From: Cristatella mucedo
Lineage: Eukaryota > Bryozoa > Phylactolaemata > Cristatellidae
Direction: 5' to 3'
Length of the DNA: 64,000 nucleotides
Assembly: GCA_009760855.2 (NCBI GenBank)
Contig: WPIO01000095.1
Location: 466,501-530,500 of the forward strand
A program made the translations under genes and the position numbers. The notes beneath the pieces are model-generated. The model made no database searches, was not told where the DNA came from, and saw only the letters and a program-made list of their open reading frames with translations. Positions 60,731 through 64,000 of the stretch are shown here, piece after piece (position 1 is the stretch's first letter; each line of letters opens with the position of its first letter).

Positions 60731-61451
60731 CTGCAGTCCAGGCAAATGGTCAAGTCGCTCGAGTGTTGGCCGAAGGAGACCCGTCATGCCGATCTGACCT
60801 GTAGGTCCTAGTACTGGTACCACCAGTACCTAGTATCAGTAATATTTCAACATACAGATCAGTCCACTCGAAGTCATCCGAATGGCGGGCTCTTCCAGAC
60901 GAATCAGAAAAAGTCGTAGTGAAACTCTTGCAGACCAGACGCTTCTTGTTCAGTAGTTGAAACATGCAAGCGGGCCAGAGCTGCTGAAGGGCTTCGTGAA
61001 CTGAGGGCGGCGTGGAGGGGGAGGGGGAGGGGGCGTGCGACCGTCCTAAGCACCCTTCCCTTTCCCTAAGCTGGCCCCATATTCCATCGCCTTGTGGCCC
61101 GCGGCTGGTTTTCTACTCTCTCAGCACCGACCTGCGGCCCTAGCTGAGAACTCCCCTCTGCACCATCCTTTAAGGCCGTACGAGGTCACCCGGCAGGTCG
61201 GCACGAAGCGCCAGTTGGCTCACTCTCGCCCATAGCCGGTCGAAGACCCGCACCCCCTGCGCCGGCACCAGCCGAGCTGGGGGCCCTAGGATAGCGACGC
61301 TAGTTTCGAGCAGAGGCTAGGCGGACGCAGGCCCCACCCCACCCCCAGACAGCTGGCTCGCTGTCCTTCTCGGGCGAGCGGTGTCGAGCCCAGCAGGTAC
61401 CCAGCAGCGGATGGCGGCCCACTTCGAAGTCGTGCGTCTGTAGTTTATGTA

Positions 61452-61519
61452 GGCAAATGTGAAGTGCCTAGAAAGAGATTGAGTTCTCTGAGGGGCTATA
61501 TCAAATGTATTATTACTAT
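61452..61519 (+). mobile_element. LINE 3'-tail-only copy (plus)
   Basis: GGCAAATGTGAAGTGCC, the inner stem AGAGATTGAGTTCTCT and TATTATTACTATAG. One base of the outer stem is lost. Confidence 0.75.
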
Positions 61520-62159
61520 AGGTAGCTCTGCTACCCGACTATGCTTCTGTTGAGAAACAAATGATCGTGACCAAATAAAACTACTAAGTTTGGCTACAAG
61601 CTAATTTGTCTTTTCGAGTTTACACGAAAATGCATGAAATATCCAGCGAAGCAACCATCAGCGACAACGTTTACGGTGACTGTCATCACTCATTAACCTG
61701 CAGGTTCGAATCCTGCTTGTCTGAGTCTAGTTCAGGTCTCGAGACGGCACGGTCTCAAAGCTCACACGCACGCTTCGAAGTTCTTAGTCCCTTGCTGTTC
61801 TCTGTTTGTGTAGCGACTCGCAAAAAAATACAAAAACAGCATTGGCTGTCGCTCATTGGTCAGCGGCGTCGACCCGAACTTTTTTCCAGTCGAACGTTAA
61901 ATAACTGTAGTGCGAGTGACCGCTTGGCATTAGGATCGCTGTTGCTGCTACTCGACATGCTTGGAGTTCACCGTGAGTGCAATACCAGCCAAAAATTTGA
62001 ACTGAGACCACTGGCCACCCGGTCACTGGCGGCAGCAGAAACCACCAGGTTGAGCGACCGGATTGAAGAAGAGTTCGCTCAACTTGATTTTAAACTTCTG
62101 CTCATCCTAATTATGACTGGGCCTCAGAATAGTAAAGCGATCAAATAAAACGTTCTGAA

Positions 62160-62725
62160 ACGTCGGCTGATTCGACGGCCTTAATTGCAAAGGGGGTAAA
62201 ATAAACGCCCTGGGTCGTAGTGTACGCTTACGTTGTTCTGACTTTAAAAACCAGGTCATGGGTACGAGTCCTACGGCAGGCAATTCTGTATTTCCCACCG
62301 CAGGCGCGAGTTGTATTCAATGCTGCCGGCAACAGGATTGGCTGAGGCAGGACTTGAACCCACGACCTGAGGCCTTGGAATACTAGCATCTTAGCCTGTC
62401 GTTGAGGCCCTAGTAATATGGTCCATCTTAACTAGCTGTCCAGGCCTGGTCGTCTGAGACGACCGTCGCGGTCAGCCAGTCAGTTTCCCGTGGCATGTTG
62501 CTCGCTTCAGATACACTTCCGGTGTAAATGCGAATGTTAACAATCTTTTGGTGAAGTTAAAAACAGTAAAATAAAGTTTAGCTCATCTAACAGCCTAATT
62601 TGCATAGCTGCAGAAGAGCCATAGCCGCTGCAATCACCGTATGCACTGGGCAATACAGGATTTCTTTCGGCATGCCTCGAACCTATGAACTGGGTCGCTA
62701 AGTGCGAGCAATTTACCGAATAGCG
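62160..62725. mobile_element. Cluster of SINE-A-like relics
   Basis: B-box motifs on plus (about 62260) and minus (about 62352, complement of GGTTCAAGTCC), and a minus body/tail copy at 62575-62725 with a GCTCATCTAACAGC hairpin. Boundaries are unclear. Confidence 0.5.
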
Positions 62726-64000
62726 TTGCAGCTTCTTAAAATATTTTCCGATTTTCTCTTAAGCTTACTCAGCTTTTCGTGAGCTATAAGTTGTGAGGTT
62801 CCTGTCTGGCCTATTACGACAATATAGGACGGACCTCTGCAGCGAAACGGAGGCATAGGCAATTAAGTCGGCAAGCGATGACAAATTAAATTAGGGAACC
62901 GACAAATTGCCATTGAATCACCTCTCTGGTACAATAGAATAACTTATTTCTCAAATAATCACTGGTTTTTTTGCATTATGCTTTAGATCACGGCGTATCA
63001 TGCCGGAACTATGTTCTAATACGTATCGGAATGAGTTCAGCGAAATTCTCAGGTAAAACCCAAGAGCGCTTTCAAAAAACTGCTACCAACGCGGGCAAAA
63101 CAATCGCAACGTGACGAGCCAGTTGCGTCTAAAGCTCTCAATACACCCAACGAGAAATTGCTAGTGTGTTTTTCATTATGAGTTCTCCGTTCCCATAGAC
63201 TCCACCAAGCTTATTAGACAAGGCTTTTTTGCATTAGCCGCGCATAAAGAACAAAAATATCCCGATGTGCAGCCAATATATTGTACAAAAACGGTGCAGG
63301 GATGCAGCTTCGACCTCGGTGACCTTGACGCTATGTTTAAAGAGCTCTTGAAAGATTCAGTGGTTCGGCCCACCTCTAGAGAAATTCTTGTATTTGTCCC
63401 TGACTGGAAGGTGAATAGCTTGCTACACTAACAAGCAAATAGCCAAATGCAAATATCTATACTGAGGCCGACGACCTTTGACTCGCGCTAATGACGAAGC
63501 CGCACGAGTCACTTCCTAGTGTAGAGATACACTAGGTTTATGCACAGCGGTGAGTTGTTCACACTTCACCGCGAAGGTCGTGGGCGTGAGCGAAACAGCA
63601 GACGCGCCCTAATTACCAGCTGAAAGCACTACGAAAATCACTGCGAGAGTGTTCTTCCAAAATGTGCATTAACGAGGGGCGCATCTCTACCTTTTTCATC
63701 ACGACCGTGCCACTATCGACGAGCCGCACAGCGAGCGCACTCCAACAGCCCTCTTGCGAGCGACTCAGACTCCCTTAAAATACGGTGTCGATTATGCAAA
63801 GAGATGGCGGTGAACTTCCTGCCGTGGGCACTGAGCCCGTTGCAGAAATTTCAACATAACAGCCAGTGTAAGTTAGATTTAAATTAAAAAATCACGTCTT
63901 TAGATATCCATTCTGCGAGGCTAGTTAACAAATCCCAGAGTTTCGTTCGTGTGTCTCCGTTTGATGGCCTCCGGTTGATCAACAGAAACAGAGTAAAGTT
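62726..64000. other. No gene recognised
   Basis: Only short frames. No repeat of the main families was identified in the last 1.2 kb. Confidence 0.4.

Noticed and set aside
61640-61725. tRNA-like B box GGTTCGAATCC with a 5-bp T stem at about 61695
   Set aside because: No matching acceptor stem or A box at the right distance; probably a SINE relic.
61606-62148. 180-codon plus frame
   Set aside because: It spans a SINE-like B box, has no family similarity and lacks splice or start context; probably chance.

Overview
The window is animal nuclear DNA. It contains GT-AG spliced genes, a Pol III tRNA gene, LINE and SINE retrotransposons with target-site duplications, and long microsatellites. No bacterial-type operons, CRISPR arrays or phage modules were seen. 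The species cannot be named from the sequence. An NF45 gene is expected in any animal. A secreted GH5 mannanase of the mollusc/annelid/arthropod type points to an invertebrate, perhaps a lophotrochozoan; that placement is inference.

Two multi-exon protein genes were assembled by hand from splice sites, reading phase and family similarity. (1) ILF2/NF45, plus strand, 7164-23249: twelve coding exons giving a continuous 395-codon reading frame, with AATAAA at 23301. The tiny first exon is tentative and the other eleven are firm. (2) A secreted GH5 endo-beta-1,4-mannanase, minus strand, 37058 down to 30062: seven exons, also 395 codons, with a signal peptide and both catalytic glutamates. Its C terminus is uncertain. 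The two genes converge, with about 6.8 kb of transposon-rich DNA between them. The third firm gene is tRNA-Val(CAC), minus strand, 53132-53204.

The rest is mostly repeats. One L2/CR1-like LINE family dominates. Its 3' end carries a stem-loop (outer AGCGCC/GGCGCT, inner AGAGA/TCTCT) followed by a (TTA)n tail, and many copies are only that tail. There are two tRNA-headed SINE families. SINE-A ends in a GCTG/CAGC hairpin and an AAAT-rich tail. SINE-B ends in a copy of the LINE tail, so it is probably a SINE that uses the LINE's reverse transcriptase. Nested insertions with readable target-site duplications give relative ages. Other items are a Tc1-like transposase relic, a TIR element, a solo-LTR candidate with a 122-bp tandem repeat inside the mannanase gene, a diverged duplication of about 2.2-kb period at 43.7-46.9 kb, and a perfect 96-bp AT palindrome.

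Layout: 0-7 kb repeats plus one unassigned exon pair; 7-23 kb ILF2; 23-30 kb LINE and Tc1 relics; 30-37 kb mannanase; 37-43 kb SINE cluster and a CpG-rich stretch; 43-47 kb diverged duplication; 47-52 kb old LINE relics; 53 kb tRNA-Val; 54-58 kb LINE relics including the longest RT copy; 58-64 kb microsatellites, SINE scraps and a few open frames I could not identify.
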